A stretch of 64,000 nt of DNA from positions 434,001 through 498,000 of the forward strand of contig JAJOHG010000007.1 in NCBI GenBank assembly GCA_021029095.1. The letters are read 5' to 3'. The position numbers were made by a program, and so were the translations under genes. Source of the stretch: Phellopilus nigrolimitatus. Lineage: Eukaryota; Basidiomycota; Agaricomycetes; Hymenochaetales; Hymenochaetaceae. Positions within the stretch are counted from its first letter, which is position 1; every line of letters starts with the position of its first letter. The notes below the pieces were generated by a model. It was not told where the DNA came from. It did not search any database and was given only the letters and a program-made list of their open reading frames with translations. This document shows positions 1-9,667 of this stretch, one piece after another.

Positions 1-471
1 TTGGACCCATCATCAAGCTATAAATCTGATAGATACTATTTTGATATATGTACAGTATTAGTTGGAAGTGGCCGACGAAAGCGCGCCTTAGCCAAAATGA
101 TTTCTACTGGACTGTACATACATCTGCTGTCTACATTACCTAAGTTCAGGCATTTGCTGAATTGGCCCCGATACATGTCCCCTTCCTCACTTCCCCTCTT
201 CTCTCTGTTCCTTGAGGCTTTCCCCTCACTCTCCTTTGCTTTGCTTCCCTGTCGAGTTGAGCTCATCGGTAAGTTCAGAAGTTCCCTGCATATTACCACC
301 TACGACACATTATGAAAGCAAAGTATGTAGTAAGTTATATGCAAAGACTATTTTCAACCAAAATCATCCAAGTCTCTAGAAAAAAAAAGAAAGCGAATGA
401 GATTCCTGCGGAATGAATATACGATCTCAATTTCCTGTTGATAAACAATAACTCACAATCATTTCTCCGTT

Positions 472-1097
472 CTATATTGGCAAAGGCACGTTTTGCAATA
501 GCTTCTTGCGACCCTCTGAGGTCTTCGGAAGCTCTTGAATAGTGAGCGACGGATTCCTCCTGAGCGCTTTTGTTTCAAAATCCTCTAGGTATTTAATGAA
601 TTCATTGTTGGGTATCACTTTTGGTCTTTGACTCCAAACTTGTGCGAGCGCTTGCAAAAGCGAGTATCCTTGGTATCGCATCAAGTACGCGATAACGACG
701 GACGGCGAGCGCGAAATCCCACCAAGACAATGTACGAGAACCTTCCGCATCTTTTGCTGTGTCACAATTTTCTTTTCTTGCTGTTCCTCGTTGTGCCGTA
801 CTACATCATCGATGATGCTGGCCGCCTCGTCGCAGACCTCGAAGAATCTCTCTGGGGTCACAGATGACGAGCTCTTTAGCCCGATAACTTTGTTCTGCAC
901 GCCGGGAGGCAGCTTCCCCGGCTTGCTGCCGATGCTCACTACGTCTGTAATGCCTTTTGTTGAAGAAAGGTCGTGTTCTTCGCAGCAGTCTCGTGCCCCA
1001 CGTAAAGGAAATCTCCGTAAACCAGATTCGCATCGGCTGTGCCTCTGGACGAGCCCTTAGCGGATGCAGAGGGTGATCTTTTCTTTTGACGTGACAT
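472..1097 (-). pseudogene. Dual-specificity phosphatase copy A, frameshifted
   Basis: Copy A of the DSP family. The start codon at 1097 (MSRQKK) lines up with copies B and C, but one base is missing near 953-954 relative to B (tgccttttg against tgcccttttg). The frame therefore hits a stop just after the FLQQK segment. The downstream frame still encodes the phosphatase core, including the P-loop HCLGGISR (Cys-x5-Arg) and the family tail NPSLTIQELP. The aspartate that B and C carry in LLDST/FEDST, the likely general acid, is replaced in the local sequence LKSSS. Frameshift plus loss of the acid residue argue for a pseudogene and against a sequencing slip alone. It was probably a cytosolic protein of about 205 residues. 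Other possibility: a sequencing error in a homopolymer-like run, with a catalytically dead product. Confidence 0.8.
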
Positions 1098-2196
1098 AGT
1101 ATTGTGTGCAGTAGTGTGTAGTCGTATATTCTTTTTATAAATTACATTGTTTCGGCTATATTTAAGTGTGCTTCGTTAACTAGGTTGTTCCAAAAGACAA
1201 AGTGTCTGATAAAGTAAGTGCACTTTGCACGACAGTAAAGCAAAATCGCTCTCGCAATGTTACAATGCATGCACGCATAACCTCGTATCCCCGCGCAAAC
1301 AAATACGATGCTGTGTTCATCTAGACAGCATATACAATCCCCCCAAATGGAGGTATTTATACTTTGAACATTTCTGAAGGCGAGGGGGATTGCGTATGTC
1401 TGGTGCAAAGCAAAAGCAAAGGTAGAAAGTGATACTAATCGATTGTACGAAAAAAAAAAATAGTGACGATGTTATTCCATCGAAGTATACAGTCTGCACG
1501 GTGAGACAGGAACCGCGCGAGAGGACCTATACAATGGTAAGCGCAGTCGTTGCGTGGTGGTGCGAACATCTGAGGTAGGCGAAAGAATAAGGATCTTACT
1601 TAAACTACTGGTTTTTGGGCTTTTGGAAAGCCGTTTCAGAGAAATGAGGGAGACGAGCCAATCACGGCACGGTGAGCCTCGTGCTCGCAGAGCCGAGATG
1701 CTGAGCTCGTAACGGCTCGTCCGAGCACGCAACCGGCGTGCGCGAGGGACGGGGCTCCGCCGACCTGCGCTCCAACTCCAATTCTAACATTTCGTTCGTC
1801 CCCTTTTTCTTTACTCTTCTGGTCACCTCAGACGTTCGCACACCGCACAAACGACTGAGCCTACATTGTATTGGGTTTGCGCGGACCTGTCTCACCAAGC
1901 AGGAGGAGACGAATATTTTTCTGACCCACCTGTAATTTCTTAAGGAGAATGGCAAATAAAATTCGATCAGCTTTCCTGTCGAGTTGAGCTCATTGGCGGG
2001 TTCAGAAGTCTTCTGTATACCACTAACGTTACATATCAAGAGCAAAGCATGTAGTAACTTATATGCGAAGATTATTTCCAAGTAGAATCATCTAAATCTC
2101 TAAAAATGAAAATGAAAGCGGATGAGTCTCCTGCGGAAAGAACATACGATCTCAACCTCGTGTTGATAAACAGCAACTCACAATCATTTCTCCATT
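1098..2196. other. Inter-DSP spacer A/B (repeat-derived, non-coding)
   Basis: No convincing gene. It contains the upstream block of unit A (shared with 2925-3290 and 6148-6464), the GC-rich A/B block around 1645-1870, and the 3' block of unit B. Short open frames here are not conserved between the units, so I read them as chance. Confidence 0.6.
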
Positions 2197-2811
2197 CTAC
2201 TTTGGCAAAGATACGTTTTGCAACAGCTTCGCGCGATCCTTTGAAGACCTCGGAAGCTCATCAATAGTGAGCGACGGGTTCCTCCCGAGCGTTCTTGTTT
2301 CGACATCTCTAAGGTGTTTAATGAATCCAGCGTTGGGTACCACTTTCGGTCTGCATCTCCAAATTTGAGCGAGCGCTTGCAAAAGCGAGTATCCTTGGTA
2401 TTTCATCAAGTACGCGACAACGATGGTTGGCGAACGCGAAATCCCCGAGGAGCAATGTACGAGGACCTTCCGCTTCTTCCTCGACTTGCCCGTTTCTTCA
2501 TTGTGCTTTTTCACACTGTCGATAATACCTCCCGCCTCGTCGCAATCTTTATCGAATTCCTCTTGGGTTACAGATGTAGAGTCTAAAAGCCCGATATGTT
2601 TGCCCTCCACGTCGGAAGGCAGATTGCCCGGGTTTGTGCCGACGCTCACTACGTCCGTAATGCCCTTTTGTTGAAGAAAGGTCGTGTTCTGTGCAGCAGT
2701 CAAGTGCCCCACGTAAAGGAAATCTCCGTAAACCAGATTCGCATCGGCTGTGACCTCTCTGGAAGAGCCCTCAGCGAATGCAGAGGGCAAACTTTTCTTT
2801 TGACGTGACAT
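2197..2811 (-). CDS. Dual-specificity protein phosphatase, copy B
   Basis: Intronless gene for a 204-residue DSP of the cysteine-phosphatase superfamily. It is expected to dephosphorylate Ser/Thr/Tyr in proteins, though the substrate is unknown. A DSP-type start (VYGDFLYVGH) begins near residue 33. The probable general-acid Asp is in LLDST (about residue 90) and the P-loop is HCSSGISR (about residue 133), followed by the usual SPTIVVAYLMKY helix. The C-terminus NPSLTIDELP is shared by all copies. The start at 2811 is chosen because MSRQKK is common to copies A and B (MSRQK in C). No signal peptide or membrane segment is seen, so it is probably cytosolic or nuclear. It sits between a broken paralogue and copy C in the same orientation. 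Copies differ at many residues, so the duplication is not very recent. I cannot tie it to a named MAPK phosphatase. Confidence 0.85.
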   Translation of the reverse strand: MSRQKKSLPSAFAEGSSREVTADANLVYGDFLYVGHLTAAQNTTFLQQKGITDVVSVGTNPGNLPSDVEGKHIGLLDSTSVTQEEFDKDCDEAGGIIDSVKKHNEETGKSRKKRKVLVHCSSGISRSPTIVVAYLMKYQGYSLLQALAQIWRCRPKVVPNAGFIKHLRDVETRTLGRNPSLTIDELPRSSKDRAKLLQNVSLPK

Positions 2812-3860
2812 AGTATTAGTGTGTAGTCGTATATTCTTTGCCAACTCGGACAGGGGCCTTATATGGGCCTCCGCATTAACACGTGATAACAAGTGCTATG
2901 CATTAACGCCACCTAGGTTTCTGACTTTACATTGTTTCGGCTATATTTAAAGTGTGCATCATTAACTAGCTTGTTCCAAAAGACAAAGTGTCTGATAAAG
3001 TAAGTGCACCTTGCACGACAGTAAAGTGAAATCGCTTCCGCGATGCTGCAATGCAGCACAGGTAACTCCCGCGCAAACAAATTCGATGCTGTGTTTGTTG
3101 AGATAGCATCTACAATACTCCCCGAGTGGAGGCATTATATTCTGAACACTTCTCGAGGTGAGGGGGGAATGCACATGTCTAGTGCAAAGTAAGAGCAAAG
3201 GTAAAAAGTGATACTAATAGATTGTACAAGCAAAATAGTGACGATGTTATTCCATCGAGGTATACATCCTGCAATATGAGACAGGAACCGTGCGAGAGTA
3301 CCTATACAATGGTAAGCTCAGTTGTCGTTGTGTGGTGGCGAGAATGTCTGAGGCGGGCGAAAGAATAAAGGATGTTTTTTATACTACTAGTTTTTAGGCT
3401 TCTAGAAAGTCACATCAGAGAAATAAGGGAGACGGGCAACGATCGGGCGGTGCGCAGATGAACAGTTACCTGCAGCACGAGCCAATCACGGCACGGTGAA
3501 CCTCGTGCTCGCAGAGCCGAGACGCTGCGCTCGTGACGGCTCGTCCGAGCACGCAACCGGCGTGCGCGAGGGACGGGGCTCCGCCGACTTGCGCTCCAAC
3601 TCTAACAGCGACATTTTATTCGCCCCCTTTCTCTTTATTCTTCTCGTCTCCTCAGATGTTCTCTAGCACACCGCGCAAACAATTGAGCTTACATTGTATT
3701 GGGTTTGCGCGGAAAAGCAAGAGGAGACGAATATCTAGGAGCGAAGCTTACCGGGGTTGGGCTCCCAAAAGAGCTATCACGTGACATATTGCGTGTGGCT
3801 GTGTGCCCCCCCCCCCCCGTGAGAACTGATCAGATTCATAATGCTGCGTGCCTCTACATA
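2812..3860. other. Unit B upstream region and spacer
   Basis: Upstream block of DSP copy B. A degenerate version of the copy C TATA palindrome lies at 2853-2872 (ggggccttatatgggcctcc). The shared unit block follows at 2925-3290 and the GC-rich A/B block at 3470-3710. A run of C (about 3807-3818) precedes the first TIR element. No gene seen. Confidence 0.55.
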
Positions 3861-4315
3861 CAGTTGATTATCTCATAATGCATACGGTCGTTCCAATATT
3901 TCCTATGCATTAGTAGATAATATGCAATAGTAAATATATTTGAATTTTTTAAATGATTTAAATAATATATCTCTTGTTATACAGAGTGACTAAGCTCGGT
4001 ACCATCCGAATTTGGCATACTATGTCATGACAGAACCGTAAAAACTCCGGAACTTACACCTTTTAAAGCGCAATCCTGGAACACTGTTCCCGAAGTAACA
4101 GTTTTATCTTAATATGGGATGTATTTTCAAAAAACTGGAGCCCAAATTTTCTAAAATTGCCTATATAGCTTTGCTATTTACTCTCCAAAGTCTTATGCAA
4201 TATTAAATAGTAGACTTTGTGCATATTAACGCGGGCACGACGTCGGGACCCACCATTTTCTACGCATTAATAGACTTATGCATTAGTAGCTTATTCGTTA
4301 TGAGATAATCAACTG
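3861..4315. mobile_element. MITE-like element 1 (TA-flanked, 18-bp TIRs)
   Basis: A 455-bp AT-rich segment with perfect 18-bp terminal inverted repeats: CAGTTGATTATCTCATAA at 3861-3878 and its reverse complement at 4298-4315. Both ends are flanked by TA (3859-3860 and 4316-4317), as expected of a Tc1/mariner- or pogo-type target duplication. Subterminal copies of tgcattagtag occur near both ends. There is no coding capacity, so it would be non-autonomous. It lies in the spacer between DSP units B and C. The TIRs and TA are seen directly; the superfamily assignment is inference. Confidence 0.8.
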
Positions 4316-4928
4316 TACATGTACATGTACGTGTATGCTTGCTGTCTCTCTCCTCTTCCTCTCCTCTTCCTCCTCCTTTTACACTTGAACTCCTGATCTT
4401 AGCAAAAAGAACTTGCACTTTGCTTAGAAATTTAAATATAGTCTAGTGAGGAAAGACTTGGACTTACCGGCCCTGAAGCGCGTCACGTGATCTGGGACCG
4501 TGTGACGCTTTACGGTAATTTAAGTTTACGTGAGGTCTTCATCTTGCAGACAATCGAAAAGATTAAATAAATCAATGGTAGAAAACTAAGATGAAAGAAC
4601 TCAGAATAATAATCTGTGGGTATCCCACATATAAATTCATGTTTTTCTGACCCACCTGTAGTTTTCTAAGGAGAATGGCAGACATGTAGTGATAAAATTC
4701 GATCAGGTTTCCTGTCGAGTTGGCAGGTTCAGAAATTCCCTGCATATTACCACTAACGACACATTGTGAAAGCAAAGTATGTAGTAATTTATATGCAAAG
4801 ACTAGTTTTCAGCCTAAAATCATCCAAGTCTAAAAATGAAAACTGAAAGCGGATGAAATTCCTAGCGCAAAGAACATACGATCTCAATCTCGTGTTGCTA
4901 AACAGTAACTTACAATCATTTCTCCATT
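4316..4928. other. Spacer upstream of unit C 3' block
   Basis: Contains an alternating gtacatgtac run (4314-4332), pyrimidine-rich sequence (4335-4385) and the 3' block of unit C from about 4690. No gene seen. Confidence 0.5.
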
Positions 4929-5510
4929 CTACTTTGGCAAAGGCACGTTTTTCAACAGCTTCTCGCGATCCCTTGAAGTCTTCGGAAGCTCTTCGATAGT
5001 GAGCGACGGGTCCCTCCCGAGCGTTCTTGTTTCGAAATCTTTAAGGTGTTTAATGAATCCAGCGTTGGGTACCACTTTCGGCCTGCGGCTCCAAACCCTA
5101 GCGAGCGCTTGCAAAAGGGAATGACTTTGGTATTTCATCAAGTACGCGATAACGATGGTTGGCGAACGCGAAATCCCTGCGGAACAATGTACGAGGACCT
5201 TCCGCTTCTTCTTCGACTTGCCCGCTTCTTCATTGTGCTTTCTCACACTGTCGATGATACGTCCAGCCTCGTAGCAAACGTCGTCGAATTCCTTTCGGGT
5301 CACCGACGTAGAGTCTTCAAACCCGATATATTTGCCCTGCACGCCGGGAGGCAGTTCGCCCGGTTTTTTGCCGATGCTCACTACGTCCGTAATGTGTTCG
5401 TGTTCAAGGAAGGCCGTATTCGACGCAGCACTCGCGTGCCCCACGTAAAGGAAATCTCCGTAAACCAGATTCGCATCGGCTGTGACCTTGGCGGACTTCT
5501 GACGTGACAT
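4929..5510 (-). CDS. Dual-specificity protein phosphatase, copy C
   Basis: Intronless gene for a 193-residue DSP closely related to copy B but with a shorter N-terminus. It has VYGDFLYVGH near residue 18, a probable general-acid Asp in FEDST near residue 79, and a canonical P-loop HCSAGISR (Cys near residue 121, Arg six further on). The helix after the P-loop and the tail DPSLTIEELPKTS are conserved. All catalytic elements expected of a DSP are present, so this copy looks the most likely to be active. The start at 5510 matches the MSRQK start of the paralogues. A perfect TATA-containing palindrome lies about 70-90 bp upstream, and a MITE sits about 180 bp upstream, in the promoter region. Substrate unknown. 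Confidence 0.87.
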   Translation of the reverse strand: MSRQKSAKVTADANLVYGDFLYVGHASAASNTAFLEHEHITDVVSIGKKPGELPPGVQGKYIGFEDSTSVTRKEFDDVCYEAGRIIDSVRKHNEEAGKSKKKRKVLVHCSAGISRSPTIVIAYLMKYQSHSLLQALARVWSRRPKVVPNAGFIKHLKDFETRTLGRDPSLTIEELPKTSRDREKLLKNVPLPK

Positions 5511-5580
5511 AGTATTGGGTGCGGTTGTGTGTAGTCGTGTATTCTTGTGTGGGTTGGATTTATCATTGGCAACTCGGACA

Positions 5581-5600
5581 GAGGCCTTTATAAAGGCCTC
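5581..5600 (-). promoter_or_regulatory. Palindromic TATA box of DSP copy C
   Basis: GAGGCCTTTATAAAGGCCTC is a perfect 20-bp palindrome centred on a TATAAA core, 71-90 bp upstream of the copy C ATG. Copy B has a degenerate version at 2853-2872 at a similar distance. Position and TATA core suggest a core promoter; the palindrome could also bind a dimeric factor. Function is inferred from position only. Confidence 0.45.
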
Positions 5601-5691
5601 CGCCGTAGCACGTAATAGCAAGTACCATGTATAAATAGGTTTCTGATGAGGCAGGCTTTCACAATGTTTCGGATTAAAATATGCATCATTA

Positions 5692-6144
5692 CTATGCCTT
5701 TCAAAAATAATGACAGTAGTCGAAAATGAGACGTTTGAAGTTTGAGCCCGTCCCAATTAGGCGGAAAGTGCATATAGCGCGTCTCGGCGCGTCTCAGTTC
5801 GTCCCACCCCAGTTGCTTTCAACGACGCAACCTCGCTACATCTACTCTAAGCTAGTTTATTTGCTTCTTGCTGTACCTACTACTCCTGAGCAAAAATATC
5901 TTGTGTTGTACCACGGCACCGTTGTTTCTGGGTTGCCACCAGTTCCCAACTCTGCAGCACTATGGCCCTATGCCCAAACGATGTATCAGTAACGATATAC
6001 TTGCGAAGAGTAGTATGTACAGTGAAAAGAAAAGAAACCTAGTTCAGAGTAGACGTAGCGAGGTTGCGTCAGGGCAGCCTAATTGGGACGGGCCCAAACT
6101 TCAAACGTTTCATTTTCGACTGTCATAATTTTTGAAAAGCACAG
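5692..6144. mobile_element. MITE-like element 2 with paralogous empty site
   Basis: A 453-bp element with long imperfect terminal inverted repeats of about 68 bp (5692-5761 and 6077-6144; ends CTATGCcTTTCAAAAAT and CTGTGCtTTTCAAAAAT). A second inner inverted pair (5824-5855 and 6039-6070, core gacgcaacctcgctac) means most of it could fold back on itself. TA flanks both ends (5690-5691 and 6145-6146). In unit B the equivalent sequence reads catcattaactagc without interruption, which gives the pre-insertion site with a single TA. No open frame of interest, so it is non-autonomous. It sits upstream of DSP copy C. Confidence 0.9.
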
Positions 6145-6522
6145 TAACTAGCTTGTTCCAAAAGACTGCGTTGTTTGCAGCCGATAGAGCAAGCGCACTT
6201 TGCACGACAGTAAAGCAAAATCGCTCTCGCGATGCTACAATGCATGCACACATAACTCCGTATCTTCGCACAAACAAATGCGATGCTGTGTTTGGTGAAA
6301 CAGCATCTACAATACTCCCCGAATGGAGGTATTATACTCTAGACACTTCTCGAGGTGAGGGGGGAATGCACATGTCTAGTGCAAAGCAAGAGCAAAGGTA
6401 AAAGTGATACTAATAGATTGTACAAACAAAAATAGTGATGATGTCATTCCATCGAGGTATACATGTATACAAGCTGTTGATACGGAAAATATAATGTATG
6501 CCGTGATGATATCAAAAAACGT

Positions 6523-9521
6523 CTAGGAAGAGGGCAGCGCCGTCGGGTCTCTAAATACCTGGAGAGAAAGCAAAGCGTGTCAGAAACAGCCGACTGTAAG
6601 AAAGAGGGAGAGAAAGAAAGAACCTTGAGCCCCCAGATATTTCCAACTTTTGTTTCCTCGGTCTCCTCAACAACGTTTTGAGGAGCAACGACTTCGTCCT
6701 CGTCGCCAACCTCAAGCTTGAGCCCTCTTTCATTTGCGAGATGCAAAAGGCAGATGAAGCAGAAACTCGTGCTGATATCGTCCATCTTGTCCTTCGGATA
6801 CGAGCCTTGTAGGTCAGAGATCACGGAAGTGAATACGCGAGCGTCTTCAGGATCGGTCGGAGTGCGATCATCGGGCGTCTCCTGTGCGCAGAGAAAGGGC
6901 TCAGCTGATTTGCTTCGTGTTGTGAGATGAACACCTACCATAGGTATATCTTCATCCCCGTCTCCAACCTCCTGTGACGGGGGAATGATGATATCCAAAC
7001 CTTTCCAGATGTTTTCTTTCAGTTTCCGTACATCCACGCGCTTCGCCCGTCTCGCGTAGTTGACTGTCTCTGGTCTCACGCGGCGAGATTGGCCTTGCGT
7101 CTCAGAAAGAAGGTCACGTTCTCCGGGTTCCACGTCGTCCGGGTTGCCAACCATGCCGTCACCGTCTCCATCATAGATGTCGTCGAAGCCCGGGCCATCG
7201 TCGTACTCGTCGTGGAAGAACTGAGTGTTAAAGGGTACCGCACCCCCGTCCGCGCCTTCCGGGAAAAAGTATTAATGATCGCCAAAAGAAGCTGGGGTGA
7301 AGATTAAGCTCACTTTCTTCCCCTTCCTCACCACTACGACCAGCAGCCTGGTTGGCAGCTGCTTGTGCCCAGAAGTTCTCATCGACCTCACCGTCGTTCT
7401 CATTCAGTCTGGCACGATTTCCCCTCATCTTGAGCTGCAGAAAAAGTGGTTAAACGCCAACTCTTTGACGAGACGACAAAGTAAAGAACATACCGCAAAC
7501 TTCGGCTTGAGGAAAAGAGTGACCAGTTGCCGGCTTGAGAAATGCATATCGTCTGGAAGAGTCTGCTCGCTCTTCTTTTCCTTTTCCTTGCCCTTGCGAC
7601 CCTTTTTCTTGGAGAATTGAGGCAGTGTTATACTCCCACCTTTTGTAACAGGTGCGAATATCTCTTTCGAAATCTCCTTCTGAGATTTGGTCGCCGGCGT
7701 GAGGAAATCGATCTTGAAGGGCTCTTTCTTCTCGCGTTGCTTGGACTTATTCGCAATGGTGTCTGCGGTGGCTTCCGCTGAATCGTTGCATCGTCAGACA
7801 AATTCAAACAGTTATAATCAACTCGTGAACTTACGCCGACGGATAACCTTCCTCAGCTTCCAATGCTCCGGACCAGCCCAATTTTTCAAAAACGTTTGGT
7901 CGAAATAGTCCAAAGAACTCCCGTTTGCACCAGGCTCCGTCATGGCCAAGATTAAATCTCGTTCGTTAGGAACTCGTTTCGGATCGAAGGGCTCGAAGCC
8001 TCCCGTCCGAGCACCGTGTTGAGCCTGAACGCCGACTTCATCGTCACCCCCAGGATCATCGCCTATTGGACCTTGATCCATCTCAAAGCCACCCCCGTAG
8101 TCATCGCCAACCGCTTGATCACCGACGAAGAAATCCTGGACATCACCCCCGTCCTCACCGCCGACGAAGCCACCGTCGACGTCCATGGGTGCACCGGCAT
8201 CATCACCGAAGCCACCATCACCGACGTCATCATCGTCATCGTCATCATCTGCGTAGGTCGCGCTCATAAAGTTCGAAGAATCAGGTCCTATGGAATCTTT
8301 GGAGAATGAAAATCCTTCGAGGGAGTGTGCAATGGCTTTGTCTTCCAAAATAGTCAAGTCCGGAAGGAACTCGCCTGAAAGAAAGAGAAGGAAATTTCAG
8401 TAAAGCTCTGGAATTTTCATGAGGGTGCCAGTACTTACTCCGAATGTGACTGAGATCAATATCGTCAGGCGGTTCAACATCGGCCGGGTCCTCATCATCT
8501 CCCTTGCCTTTACCCATAGAATCACTGGCATCGAAGATAACCCGCATGCTGCCTTCGCTTCCAACACCGAGACTAAGATGGTTCATTAGCAGCCCCTGCG
8601 CTCCTCCCTCGTCAAAGTCTGCACAGGTCTTCTTGAAGAGAGGGTCAACGCTGAATTCCAAATCAAGCTTCTTGCTGCGCAATTGAGCAGCATGCTTAGC
8701 GAGAGTCGACTCTGCGCGGTGTGTCTTGGTTCGTTTGCGCTGAGAGGGGTCGTTTGAGTCAGGATTATCCGAGAGAGCGCCCTCGTCCTCGTCTGCTTTT
8801 CCCTCTGAAGCAAGATTACTGAGGAGTTTGCCCGTTTCGGTACCGACGCTGTCGACACGACTCGTCCAAATTTTAACGCAGCCATCCAGAGTACAAGATG
8901 CTTTTTGGAAGTTGATAGAGTTGTCGACATTGTTGCGAAGTAGCGACATATCGTGAAAATAGTCAATCAGCGCGAAACTCCACGAGTTCGCGGCGTTGAT
9001 TTTCTGTAAGCTCGTATATCAGCGGGAAGACGCGTACAACTAGTTCACACACGTACATTATCAGTCGCCATCTTCATCCACTCCTCGAAATTCGAGCTCA
9101 TGACATCTAAAGGCACATTAATCACAGGTGCTTCCGCGACGGACATGAGCTGCTGTTTGTTCTTGAGATTTCTCGACGCCTTGGGCGTGTCGCCCGCGTT
9201 CGCGCCGTCCTGCGAGGACGGCCCTGCTTCAGCATCGTCGACGAGCATCATGGGGGGAGGTTGCTTCGCGCTCTTTCTGCGCTTGCGTTTCTCTGCCTCA
9301 TCGTCGTTGATGTTGACGGTCATGAAGGGGACACGATTGGGAGGGCTGCTGCTGTCGGCGGGCGCTGCGACAGGTTGAAACACATCCGAGACACGCTTCT
9401 TCCCCTTGACGCGCTTTGCGCGTGGCGTAGCCTCATAATCTGAATTTTCACCGCCATCTGAATCTGAATCTGCATAGAGCGGTTGGTGTGTTTGAGCTTT
9501 CGTACGCGCTGCCCGAGCCAT
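6523..9521 (-). CDS. BRN1: Condensin complex subunit 2 (Barren/CAP-H/Brn1/Cnd2)
   Basis: Kleisin subunit of condensin, which bridges the SMC2/SMC4 heads and supports mitotic chromosome compaction. The start at 9521 gives MARAARTKAQTHQ, then an acidic/basic N-terminus. The hallmark kleisin motifs follow: NSWSFALIDYFHDM, the helix with INFQKASCTLDGCVKIWTSR, and a region with LEFSVDPLFKKTCADFDEG. The middle is very acidic (Asp run near 8190-8250). FEPFDPKRVPNERDLI and SSLDYFDQTFLKNWAGPEHW occur next. The C-terminal winged-helix region includes VDVRKLKENIWKGL and SFCFICLLHLANE. After a last intron the protein ends with a short exon, so the stop is at 6523. Several introns of about 50-60 nt are visible. 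It is divergent from the V-ATPase factor at 9668, with 146 bp between starts. Confidence 0.93.
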
Positions 9522-9667
9522 GGTCGTTGTCGTGTCGTCGTTGGTTCGAATGAAATGGCAGAGTGACCAACTTGTGACAAGACGCGTGCTCCACGTGACT
9601 TGTGACTTCAGCCACTTCAGCCGCTTCGCCATTCGAGTTCATGGTGTTTATTTCAATATTTGCAACG
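9522..9667. promoter_or_regulatory. Short bidirectional promoter, condensin / Vma12-like
   Basis: Only 146 bp separates the two start codons of divergently transcribed genes, so both promoters must lie here or overlap coding sequence. No clear TATA box is seen. Confidence 0.5.

Larger units (their letters stand above)
246..6464. repeat. Tandem segmental triplication carrying DSP genes
   Basis: Three diverged copies of a unit of about 1.8 kb. Each unit has, left to right: a 3' block (A about 246-471, B about 1965-2196, C about 4690-4928, marked by cctgtcgagttg), a DSP coding region on the minus strand, and an upstream block (A about 1141-1500, B about 2925-3290, C about 5640-6464) marked by ttgttccaaaagac and tccatcgargtatac. 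Units A and B also share a GC-rich block (about 1645-1870 and 3470-3710, with gagccaatcacggcacggtg), which unit C lacks: its homology stops near 6464, only about 60 bp from the condensin stop codon. Unit B is separated from C by extra sequence that includes a TIR element. The sequence shows the homology directly; unequal crossing-over as the cause is inference. Confidence 0.85.

Noticed and set aside
4314..4332. gtacatgtac alternating run as a regulatory site
   Set aside because: Similar short runs occur elsewhere (10575-10605, 38800-38812) and look like simple sequence.
8066..8269. His/Arg-rich plus-strand frame
   Set aside because: Antisense of the GAC/GAT acidic repeat in the condensin gene.
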